Assembly (NCBI GenBank): GCA_023248595.1
Contig: JAHFEG010000023.1
Span: forward strand, 1-32,028
Direction of reading: 5' to 3'
Origin: Myxococcales bacterium
GTDB taxonomy: Bacteria; Myxococcota; UBA727; JABDBI01
Length of the DNA: 32,028 nt
Below, one piece after another: positions 15,962 to 21,970 of this stretch. The notes beneath the pieces are model-generated. The model did not search any database and was not told the origin of the DNA. It saw nothing but the letters and a program-made list of their open reading frames with translations. Within the stretch, counting starts at the first letter, position 1, and the number at the start of each line of letters is the position of its first letter. Made by a program: the position numbers and the translations under genes.

Positions 15962-16654
15962 CTACCGCCTCTCTGGAAATGCTTTTTTATAGTCATCCCA
16001 TCGCTTGTTCAATCCTACTTTTAGGCGTTGATAATCTTCCAGCGAAATAAAGTAAACATTTTTCTCGACATGGTGATTACTTCCACAAGAAGAAGAGGGA
16101 TTCTTGTGATCCTGACTTACGCCAGCAACAACTTTTCCTGGGGGTATTTTCAACGCATATTCGGAATCTGGAGCTTGGTTATGAGAGGCTAAATCACAGT
16201 CAATTGTTAATGTAGGGTTTTCCAACCAGCGGCAATAAAAAGTAACATGGCCATACTCGTAATCTGTGGCAGCTGCCAACTCAAACCCTTCTGGAATATG
16301 AATAAATTTGTGGTCTTCATTTAGCGATAAACAACTGATGTAAACTTCATTATTTCGATCAAAACAAAACATCTTGTCACCGGTCGTTCCGACCAAATCA
16401 TAATATATGGGAATGTTATGCAATGCTTCAGTATCATCGGTGCCACACTTTCGATATTGCTGACTTTTTAGATCAAAGCAGATTATCTGTTCTCCGCCAA
16501 TATCAGGCCGATATGCCTCAACTTGAATTGTCTGATTCGTGGCAATGCCAGTAAAGGCATAGATATAATCATCATCAGAAGAATCACTATGTGCAAAAGT
16601 GAAACCGCTGAAAAAAGCCAGCAGAATTATAACAATCCCGTAACAAAAATTCAT
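15962..16654 (-). CDS. Exported cysteine-repeat protein of unknown function
   Basis: No family is recognised. The 230-residue product has a signal peptide (hydrophobic about 5-20, cut near FAH) and a mature part built of three loose repeats of about 40 residues. Each ends in a spaced cysteine pair: Cys59/Cys70 (ICFDL...YRKC), Cys97/Cys108 (FCFDR...YISC), and Cys141/Cys153 (YCRWL...IDC). A seventh cysteine lies at 190. The even spacing suggests a disulfide-stabilised beta fold outside the cytoplasm. TGGAG seven to eight bases before ATG supports the start. It is the first gene of a two-gene unit with the LRAT-like gene, so the two exported proteins may act together or one may regulate the other. 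Confidence 0.8.
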   Translation of the reverse strand: MNFCYGIVIILLAFFSGFTFAHSDSSDDDYIYAFTGIATNQTIQVEAYRPDIGGEQIICFDLKSQQYRKCGTDDTEALHNIPIYYDLVGTTGDKMFCFDRNNEVYISCLSLNEDHKFIHIPEGFELAAATDYEYGHVTFYCRWLENPTLTIDCDLASHNQAPDSEYALKIPPGKVVAGVSQDHKNPSSSCGSNHHVEKNVYFISLEDYQRLKVGLNKRWDDYKKAFPERR

Positions 16655-16825
16655 GAGTGCTCCATTGTAGCCAAAATGTGCTGATTAAACAGGCAATTCA
16701 TAACCTTTTATTTCAAAAACACTGAATTAAATATGTTTTGATTGGCAAAGTAGTTGTATTTTGATGAGTCTAATGAAAGACAAAATGCTTGGTTCTTTAA
16801 TTCAGAAACTATTTTGGTGGGCAGC

Positions 16826-17395
16826 ATGATGTGGCTTATTGTCGGGCTGGGAAATCCTGGAGAAGAATATGCAAGCACGCGTCACAACGCAGGCTTCATG
16901 GTGGTAGATGCTTTGCAAAAACACGGCGCAGGACAAACTTCTTTTGAAAATCGTTTTCATGGATTTTGCAGCAAGGCCCTACTTGCAAAGCAAGATGTTT
17001 TACTATTAAAACCGCAAACTTTTATGAATCGCTCCGGCGTATCCGTGCAAGCGGCAGCAGCATTTTATAAAATTTCACCGGAACAAATCATCGTTATTCA
17101 TGATGAACTTGATTTGCCTTTAGGGCAGCTGCGGGTCAAAATAGGTGGCGGCGCTGGTGGGCATAATGGTTTAAAAGATATCATTCGTTGCTTGGGCAAT
17201 AATTTCATTCGAATTCGAATCGGGATTGGCAAACCTGTCATCAAAGGCACCGAAGCAGATTATGTGCTGTCTCGTTACAGGAAAGAAGAATTAGCTCTTC
17301 TCGATGAACAAATTCAGTCTGCCATAAAGGCCAGTGAAGCGATTTTAAACAAAGGCGCTGAAGCTGCCCAAATGGAATTCAATCGAGCCAAATAG
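16826..17395 (+). CDS. pth: Peptidyl-tRNA hydrolase
   Basis: Pth cuts peptides from peptidyl-tRNA released by stalled ribosomes and is essential in most bacteria. The 189 residues show WLIVGLGNPG at the start, Asn10 and catalytic His20 (STRHNAG), FMNRSG, and the HDELDLPLG and GGGAGGHNGLKDI blocks. An in-frame start exists 24 codons upstream, but the family begins at (M)MWLIVGLGN, and GGTGGG precedes this ATG at good distance. ATG at 16829 is equally possible. It is followed after 66 bases by tRNA-Ser. The usual neighbours rplY and ychF are not here. Confidence 0.96.
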   Translation: MMWLIVGLGNPGEEYASTRHNAGFMVVDALQKHGAGQTSFENRFHGFCSKALLAKQDVLLLKPQTFMNRSGVSVQAAAAFYKISPEQIIVIHDELDLPLGQLRVKIGGGAGGHNGLKDIIRCLGNNFIRIRIGIGKPVIKGTEADYVLSRYRKEELALLDEQIQSAIKASEAILNKGAEAAQMEFNRAK

Positions 17396-17423
17396 ATATC
17401 AAGAAAAGCCCTTGCCAATTGCT

Positions 17424-17451
17424 TTGAAAAAAGGCATGTACGGCACATATT
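17424..17451 (+). promoter_or_regulatory. Probable sigma-70 promoter of tRNA-Ser
   Basis: TTGAAA (17424-17429) and CATATT (17446-17451) are spaced by 16 bases and end about 10 bases before the tRNA. The position suits a tRNA promoter inside the short pth-tRNA gap. Confidence 0.5.
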
Positions 17452-17461
17452 TGGCGTTTGT

Positions 17462-17551
17462 GGAGGGGTGGCCGAGCGGTTTAAGGCACTGGACTTGAAA
17501 TCCAGCGTAGCGGTCACGTTACCGTGAGTTCGAATCTCACCCCCTCCGCCA
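17462..17551 (+). tRNA. tRNA-Ser(UGA)
   Basis: A complete class II tRNA of 90 bases. The acceptor GGAGGGG pairs with CCCCTCC, the discriminator is G and CCA is encoded at 17549-17551. The anticodon stem CTGGA/TCCAG encloses loop CTTGAAA with anticodon TGA at 17496-17498. A long variable arm and the T arm GTGAG-TTCGAAT-CTCAC are intact. It reads UCN serine codons. No self-evident terminator follows before the next gene. Confidence 0.97.
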
Positions 17552-17575
17552 AATTTTATTCTTGATTTACATCAT

Positions 17576-17950
17576 ATGCAATTATTAGAAGAACTTAAAA
17601 ACCGTGAGCCCATATTCCACCATCCCAATCAATTTGGAAGAACCAGGCAAGATATTTTAGATCAGATGTGCGATGAATTTTGGGAGGTGGGTGCATCCGG
17701 AAATGTCTACACCAAGCAGGATGTAATACAGACGTTGCTTGCGCGTTACAGTGATCCATCGTACCAAGATATCTGGGAAGCAAAAGACTTCGAACTCACA
17801 CAAATAACTCCAGACAATTATTTGCTGACATATGTCCTCATTCAAAATAAAACAAGAATCACGAGACGCAGCACAATTTGGCGTAAAGTAAAAGATGCAT
17901 GGAAAATACTTTATCACCAAGGAACAATTGTTGATAAAGAAATGCCCTGA
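17576..17950 (+). CDS. DUF4440 / NTF2-like domain protein
   Basis: The 124-residue protein fits the small DUF4440 group of the NTF2-like fold. It has an N-terminal helix with LEELKNREPIFHHP, the strand-turn D..FWEVGASGNVYTK, and paired strands ending in STIWRKVKDAWKILYHQGT, a pattern typical of the family. These domains often bind small ligands or act in stress and immunity contexts, but the role here is unknown. No signal peptide is present. It starts 25 bases after tRNA-Ser without a clear ribosome site and may be read through from the tRNA promoter. It is not linked to any recognised toxin. Confidence 0.8.
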   Translation: MQLLEELKNREPIFHHPNQFGRTRQDILDQMCDEFWEVGASGNVYTKQDVIQTLLARYSDPSYQDIWEAKDFELTQITPDNYLLTYVLIQNKTRITRRSTIWRKVKDAWKILYHQGTIVDKEMP

Positions 17951-18061
17951 ATAAAAACAATTTTCATGTTTTAGCTGAGGCGCAACAATCGTTCTCGTAC
18001 CAACGTCGGTGTATATAGATTGCTACTCCAGCGGCTCCAACGATGAGATTTTTCTGTTTCT

Positions 18062-18850
18062 TCACAACCCTCTTAGGCTAAGCGCCACGCTTTCCAGATC
18101 GTAATATTGCTCACAATTTTTTATGTCTATATTTTGCAGTCCATCACGCGCAAAAGCAGCTTTTACGACTTCTGCTGCTCGGTTAAATCCATTGTTTTGA
18201 ATCAACTCTTGGCGCTTTTTGCAAACTGACACGGCAAAATCGGCATGCCCATACACCAGCGTTCTGGTGCCAAATAAAACAAACTGCAACTCAACCAGTT
18301 TTTCTTGCAACTCTTGACGAACATTTTTGGCATAAATTAAGTCACGCTTTTTATTGAAGATGTCTAAAATTAATTGAACTAGCTCTGGCCGATCTTCTTT
18401 GCCGTCAAAATATTTAAATTGTTTGATAAAATAACCGCCATATTCTTTCATAAAACAAGAGATCAAATGATCAGGATCGGCTCTGTTGTTAGCGGGAGGA
18501 ACCTCGACGGTTTTATCATGCTGGTGCAGACTGACATCTAGGCTGTCAACGTTTGGACTGGATTCCAAATCAAGTTTGGAATGGCAGCCCTTAAACACAT
18601 ATTTCTTGTAGCGTTTGTTGAATAAACCAACATATTGAATTAGTTTATTTTCCTCGAGAGATTGAATCGCACGACGAAGCGTACTCACGCAAATTCCTAA
18701 TTGCTGACTCAACTCTTTTTGGTTGACCACAAACTCACCAACTGCACCTTTGGGCAGCAGCGAAAGTTCAGCCCAAATAAGTCTGGCACGGGGAGATAGT
18801 TTTGAATTGCGAATAATTTCAACAGGGATGCAAACTTTAGAGGTTTCCAT
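18062..18850 (-). CDS. Winged-helix/HTH_36-like DNA-binding protein, copy A
   Basis: The 262-residue product begins with a helix-turn-helix domain (about 8-85): LSPRARLIWAELSLLP, then KELSQQLGICVSTLRRAIQSLEENKLI (recognition helix about 55-67), then a wing. The form resembles the HTH_36 domain seen in replication initiators and phage/plasmid regulators. A linker with a hairpin-encoded CHSKLDLESS segment (89-98) leads to a C-terminal alpha-helical domain of unknown type. A second copy starts at 31692 and is about 75% identical over the HTH part by eye. The start at 18850 aligns with that copy; 18862 is possible. The gene has a three-hairpin leader. Its target, partner and regulation are unknown; autoregulation through the leader is inference. 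Confidence 0.85.
   Translation of the reverse strand: METSKVCIPVEIIRNSKLSPRARLIWAELSLLPKGAVGEFVVNQKELSQQLGICVSTLRRAIQSLEENKLIQYVGLFNKRYKKYVFKGCHSKLDLESSPNVDSLDVSLHQHDKTVEVPPANNRADPDHLISCFMKEYGGYFIKQFKYFDGKEDRPELVQLILDIFNKKRDLIYAKNVRQELQEKLVELQFVLFGTRTLVYGHADFAVSVCKKRQELIQNNGFNRAAEVVKAAFARDGLQNIDIKNCEQYYDLESVALSLRGL
18562..18582. repeat. In-gene palindromic hairpin, copy A
   Basis: A perfect 8-bp inverted repeat with a 5-base loop (ATTCCAAA, loop, TTTGGAAT on either strand) lies inside the gene. It encodes HSKLDLE in frame in the linker after the HTH domain. Copy B at 31957-31977 sits at the same codon position with different stem bases. Confidence 0.85.
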
Positions 18851-18864
18851 AAACAATTCCATTT

Positions 18865-18973
18865 AAGCCAGGCGTAAACCTGAGCTTGACGAAAAGCATC
18901 GGAACGTTTATTGGTTTTTCCGACGCTTGTATGTGTCTGCCGCGCGCTTCTTTCTCAAAATTTAAACGCGCGG
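18865..18973 (-). promoter_or_regulatory. Structured 5' leader of HTH gene, copy A (three stem-loops)
   Basis: Read on the minus strand, there are three hairpins between the presumed promoter and the gene. SL1 is a 7-bp CCGCGCG/CGCGCGG stem (18973-18967 with 18946-18940). SL2 is an 11-bp stem (18928-18918 with 18904-18894) closed by an A-rich loop and containing one G-U pair that forms only in minus-strand RNA. SL3 is an 8-bp stem with one bulge (18887-18865). Homology to the leader at 31577-31680 begins even further upstream at a TCACATGG motif (19003-18996). The function could be cis-regulation of the HTH gene; no known riboswitch is recognised. Confidence 0.75.
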
Positions 18974-19095
18974 TACTTGTTTGATCCAAACCACTCCATG
19001 TGATCTGGCAAGTACGTTTTTATCCTACAATAGAATCATTTTAAAAAGCAAATCGGACAGATGACGGATGCCATCTGAAGCCGACGTTATCGTCT

Positions 19096-20130
19096 TTATT
19101 TTCGTACCCAAACATCGTTATACTGACTGTTGACCCGAATAAAAGTTGCACACTTCGGTAAATCTTTAAGCGTGCGTGCGCCAACATATGTACAAGTGGA
19201 GCGTAGGCCCCCGAGTAAATCTTGCACGGTATTTTTAATGCCACCCTTGTAGGGAACTTTCACGGTGCGTCCTTCGCTGGATCGATATTCCGCAACCCCT
19301 CCATGATGCAAAGTCATCGCAGTTTCAGAACTCATGCCATAGAATTCAACCCGTTTATTTCCATCTGTTTTTATTAATTGACCGCCGCCTTCATCATGGC
19401 CTGCCAGCATGCCACCCAGCATCACAAAATCTGCGCCGGCCCCAAAAGCTTTGGCAACATCACCTGGGCAGGTGCATCCACCATCGGCAATCACGTGTCC
19501 ACCCAATCCGTGCGCTGCATCTGCACACTCGATCACCGCACTTAATTGTGGATAGCCTACACCTGTTTGAATACGCGTCGTACAAACGGAACCGGGCCCA
19601 ATTCCCACTTTGATAATATCTGCTCCCCGCAAAAGCAATTCCTGCGTCATGTCTGCAGTAACCACATTGCCCGCAATCAGTGTTTTTGTTGGATATTGTA
19701 TTCGTACTTTTTCTACAAAATCGCCAAAGTGTTCCGAATATCCATTGGCAACATCAATGCAAATAAATTGCAACCACTCAGACTGGGCCAAAATTTCTTG
19801 CAGATTATCAAAGTCAGCATTGCTGGTACCCGTACTCACCGCTATGCTCTGGCTTTTTGATGGTGCGCCCTGCTTTTTATAATCGTGCGCACGATAGCTT
19901 TTTACCAAACAGCTCAGCATGCCATACTGCTGCAGAATTTGTGCCATTGCAAAAGTCCCAACGCCATCCATATTGGCGGCCATGATAGGAACCCCATTCC
20001 AAGCAAGCCCACTATTTTTAAAAGTATAGCTCCGATTCAAGTCCACTTCCATGCGACTTTTTAACGTGGATCGTTTGGGTCTTAGCAATACATCTTTGTA
20101 ATCCAACTTTATGTCTTGTTCGATGCGCAT
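19096..20130 (-). CDS. guaC: GMP reductase
   Basis: GuaC reduces GMP to IMP with NADPH, letting cells turn guanine nucleotides into adenine nucleotides. The 344-residue protein follows E. coli GuaC closely: [26 protein letters not shown] at the start (seen in shorter pieces), [18 protein letters not shown], and [11 protein letters not shown] with catalytic Cys183. No CBS domains are present, which separates it from IMP dehydrogenase. AAGGA seven bases before ATG supports the start. It stands between two minus-strand units; a terminator 41 bases upstream isolates it, so it should have its own promoter in that short gap. Confidence 0.97.
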   Translation of the reverse strand: MRIEQDIKLDYKDVLLRPKRSTLKSRMEVDLNRSYTFKNSGLAWNGVPIMAANMDGVGTFAMAQILQQYGMLSCLVKSYRAHDYKKQGAPSKSQSIAVSTGTSNADFDNLQEILAQSEWLQFICIDVANGYSEHFGDFVEKVRIQYPTKTLIAGNVVTADMTQELLLRGADIIKVGIGPGSVCTTRIQTGVGYPQLSAVIECADAAHGLGGHVIADGGCTCPGDVAKAFGAGADFVMLGGMLAGHDEGGGQLIKTDGNKRVEFYGMSSETAMTLHHGGVAEYRSSEGRTVKVPYKGGIKNTVQDLLGGLRSTCTYVGARTLKDLPKCATFIRVNSQYNDVWVRK

Positions 20131-20170
20131 GTTTTATCCTTGGCTTTTGCGTTCAACTGCTTCTTAGCAT

Positions 20171-20202
20171 AAAAAAAACCAGGCATGACACCTGGCTTTT
20201 AT
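20171..20202 (-). terminator. Rho-independent terminator of the NHLP operon
   Basis: CCAGG (20079+100, i.e. 20179-20183) pairs with CCTGG (20191-20195) around a 7-base loop. On the minus strand it is followed by eight T's (the A-run 20171-20178), 18 bases or so past the Cys-rich gene's stop. The plus strand also shows a T-rich tail, so it may act both ways. Confidence 0.8.
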
Positions 20203-20220
20203 TTTTTCTTTTACGGTAAC

Positions 20221-20466
20221 TTAACAAGACGGGGCACAAGATTGATCTTTCTTGCAACAAGTACAGCCGCAGCTGCAACAACAGTTGCATTTATTGGCAC
20301 ACATTTTCATGAGACCAATTAAGGCTAAAGCAACAGGCCACAAGATCCCCGTTAATTCCGCAGTCAAAATATTGAGATTGCCCAGCAAAACGACCAACGC
20401 AAGTAAAACAACTAAGCCCGGCACAATACCATGATGCAGACATTTACATTTGTTTAGAGCATTCAT
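20221..20466 (-). CDS. Small membrane peptide with cysteine-rich tail
   Basis: An 81-residue protein with two membrane segments (about 14-29 and 37-53) and an extremely cysteine-rich C-terminus: 11 cysteines within residues 56-81 (including CCC and CC runs), and two more at 7 and 9. The start at 20466 is chosen because GGAGG lies at ideal distance; a longer frame reaching 20538 lacks such a site. No family is recognised. The tail could bind metal (zinc, copper or iron-sulfur) or be heavily disulfide-bonded or modified. It is the last gene of a three-gene unit with the NHLP-type peptide and the barrel protein, and a terminator follows directly. Confidence 0.75.
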   Translation of the reverse strand: MNALNKCKCLHHGIVPGLVVLLALVVLLGNLNILTAELTGILWPVALALIGLMKMCANKCNCCCSCGCTCCKKDQSCAPSC

Positions 20467-20534
20467 AAGTTCCTCCATGTGAAAAAATCTTATTATAAAC
20501 ACCGCCCGAAAGTAAAACCAAAGCACCATAAATT

Positions 20535-21461
20535 TCAAAGCCAGAATTCGGCGGAAAACAAAATAAAATGCGCATCCTTGGTTGTTTTGCCAAAGCCAGT
20601 ATCAAGTTTGCTTGTATAAGAAGCAAATACACGGAAATCTCCAACAGAGCCTGGTAACGAAAAGCCCAAGGCTGCCGCTGGAGAAAACCGCCACCTGGAC
20701 TCATTGACAGGGGACCAAAGACAGTAATGTTTTACTGACTTGTCATTGCTCGAGGTTATCCATGCAGTTCCTAAGCCGGCACTAAAAAAAGGTGTTACAT
20801 TTTTGAATCGTGCATATTCAACTTGCAAGACTGATGACAAAGCAAGGCGAGGTTGAAAACTGATATCAATGTTTTGCCCCCACAAATAGGTATTTAGATC
20901 ACTGTTGCTGATCAAATTAAATGCTCCTATCCGAAATATTGCTTTATAGCCAATCTCTAAACCCGATCTCATAACAACTCGCGAATCGTAGCTATCGGCA
21001 GAATCTGGAGTCAACACATTTTGATCGGTTACATGATCGGAACCATGCCGACAACGATGATGATAACCGATATAAAAAACATCGTCCTCATTGTGGAGAA
21101 GCTCAAAAGCGGTTGAAAGATCATAACCTGTTTGTCTCATGCGAAATTCTACTTTTTTGTCTTTACCTGAATCCGCAAGCCCCTCTACCATAAAGCTTGT
21201 GCGCCATAGCATATTCTTGCCAAACGAGAAAAAGCCAACATCTTCAGCACTTTTAAACTGCCAAACATGATCTTGGTCCCCCTTCAAATAAACACCAAAA
21301 CCACCCTTAAACGCCTTTGCGCTTAAAAAATTAGTTTTAGCTTCTTCATTGCCGGAAAACAGAAAATCAGGGTGCCGCAAAATCGGATTAACATCTTCTT
21401 GAATGGCAAATAATGGCTGGGCAGAACAAAAGAAAAATGCCAAAAGCAAAATTCGGGCCAC
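20535..21461 (-). CDS. Predicted outer-membrane beta-barrel protein
   Basis: The 308-residue product has a signal peptide (about 1-19, cut after FA). Its alternating strands are rich in aromatic residues at strand ends, and it finishes with FILFSAEFWL; a terminal aromatic strand of this kind (usually ending in Phe or Trp) is the sorting signal for the Bam machinery. No named family is recognised. The start is GTG with AGGAG five bases upstream. It follows the NHLP-type gene by 16 bases and precedes the Cys-rich peptide gene by 68, so it is likely co-transcribed and could carry a product across the outer membrane or act as receptor; this is inference. Confidence 0.78.
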   Translation of the reverse strand: MARILLLAFFFCSAQPLFAIQEDVNPILRHPDFLFSGNEEAKTNFLSAKAFKGGFGVYLKGDQDHVWQFKSAEDVGFFSFGKNMLWRTSFMVEGLADSGKDKKVEFRMRQTGYDLSTAFELLHNEDDVFYIGYHHRCRHGSDHVTDQNVLTPDSADSYDSRVVMRSGLEIGYKAIFRIGAFNLISNSDLNTYLWGQNIDISFQPRLALSSVLQVEYARFKNVTPFFSAGLGTAWITSSNDKSVKHYCLWSPVNESRWRFSPAAALGFSLPGSVGDFRVFASYTSKLDTGFGKTTKDAHFILFSAEFWL

Positions 21462-21477
21462 GAAAACTCCTTAAAAA

Positions 21478-21780
21478 CTAAATTCTGGTAAAAACATTAT
21501 CCGCATAACGTGCTTGCTCTTCTGGTGCCACTTTGACGCCTCCTGCAATTTTACCAAGCTCATCATCCGATAATTCTCCGTCTGGATCGCGCGGTATCAC
21601 CAAACAGACAGAGGTAGTCGTTTCTTCAAAAACAGAAACCTGCATGTCTGCTGGAAGCTTTTCTCCGCTTAATGATTCAACAACGTCTTTAGGATTTTTT
21701 AAAAATTTCTCTTTAAAATTTTTATCTTCCCATGCCTTCGCAATTAATTCTGCCTCAAATTCCTGTCTGCTTTTCCACAT
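21478..21780 (-). CDS. NHLP-type leader peptide (nitrile hydratase-like RiPP precursor)
   Basis: The 100-residue protein aligns with the nitrile-hydratase-alpha-like leader peptides that precede ribosomal peptide natural products. It has an N-terminal helix (EFEAELIAKAWEDKNF), FLKNPKDVVESLSG, KLPADMQVSVFEETTTSVCLVIP, and the signature ELSDDELGKIAGG. The double glycine at about 80-81 is the expected cleavage point; the 19-residue remainder (VKVAPEEQARYADNVFTRI) has no Cys or Ser and one Thr. This is poor substrate material for cyclodehydratases. The start at 21780 has AGGTGG at good distance; the frame's upstream ATG (21813) lacks one. No maturase, peptidase or ABC exporter is nearby. It could be an orphan precursor or a leader-like protein with another use. 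Confidence 0.78.
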   Translation of the reverse strand: MWKSRQEFEAELIAKAWEDKNFKEKFLKNPKDVVESLSGEKLPADMQVSVFEETTTSVCLVIPRDPDGELSDDELGKIAGGVKVAPEEQARYADNVFTRI

Positions 21781-21970
21781 TGTAACCACCTTTGTCAAAT
21801 AGGGAGAAATCAAAAAAAAACCGTTTTAAAACATAACCTGATTTTAATTTTAATTTCTATCTTTGGTGAAAACCAAACCATTTCTCGTTCACCACAAAGT
21901 TGACCCCAGGTCTGATTACCAGTAATAAAGTAATATTGCTTTGGTTTTTAAAACCGGCAGGGAGATTGCG

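Noticed and set aside
16754..16825. Extended N-terminus of Pth from the upstream ATG
   Set aside because: Pth proteins start at (M)xWLIVGLGNPG; the extra 24 residues have no family counterpart, and a ribosome site lies before the internal ATG.
19061..19080. Hairpin CAGATG/CATCTG after guaC as a rho-independent terminator
   Set aside because: The 6-bp stem is not directly followed by a T-run on the minus strand (the nearest is about 14 bases away), so support is too weak to list.
20467..20538. Extended N-terminus for the Cys-rich membrane peptide
   Set aside because: GGAGG lies directly before the internal ATG at 20466; the upstream start has no such site and its codons lie in the gap next to the barrel gene.
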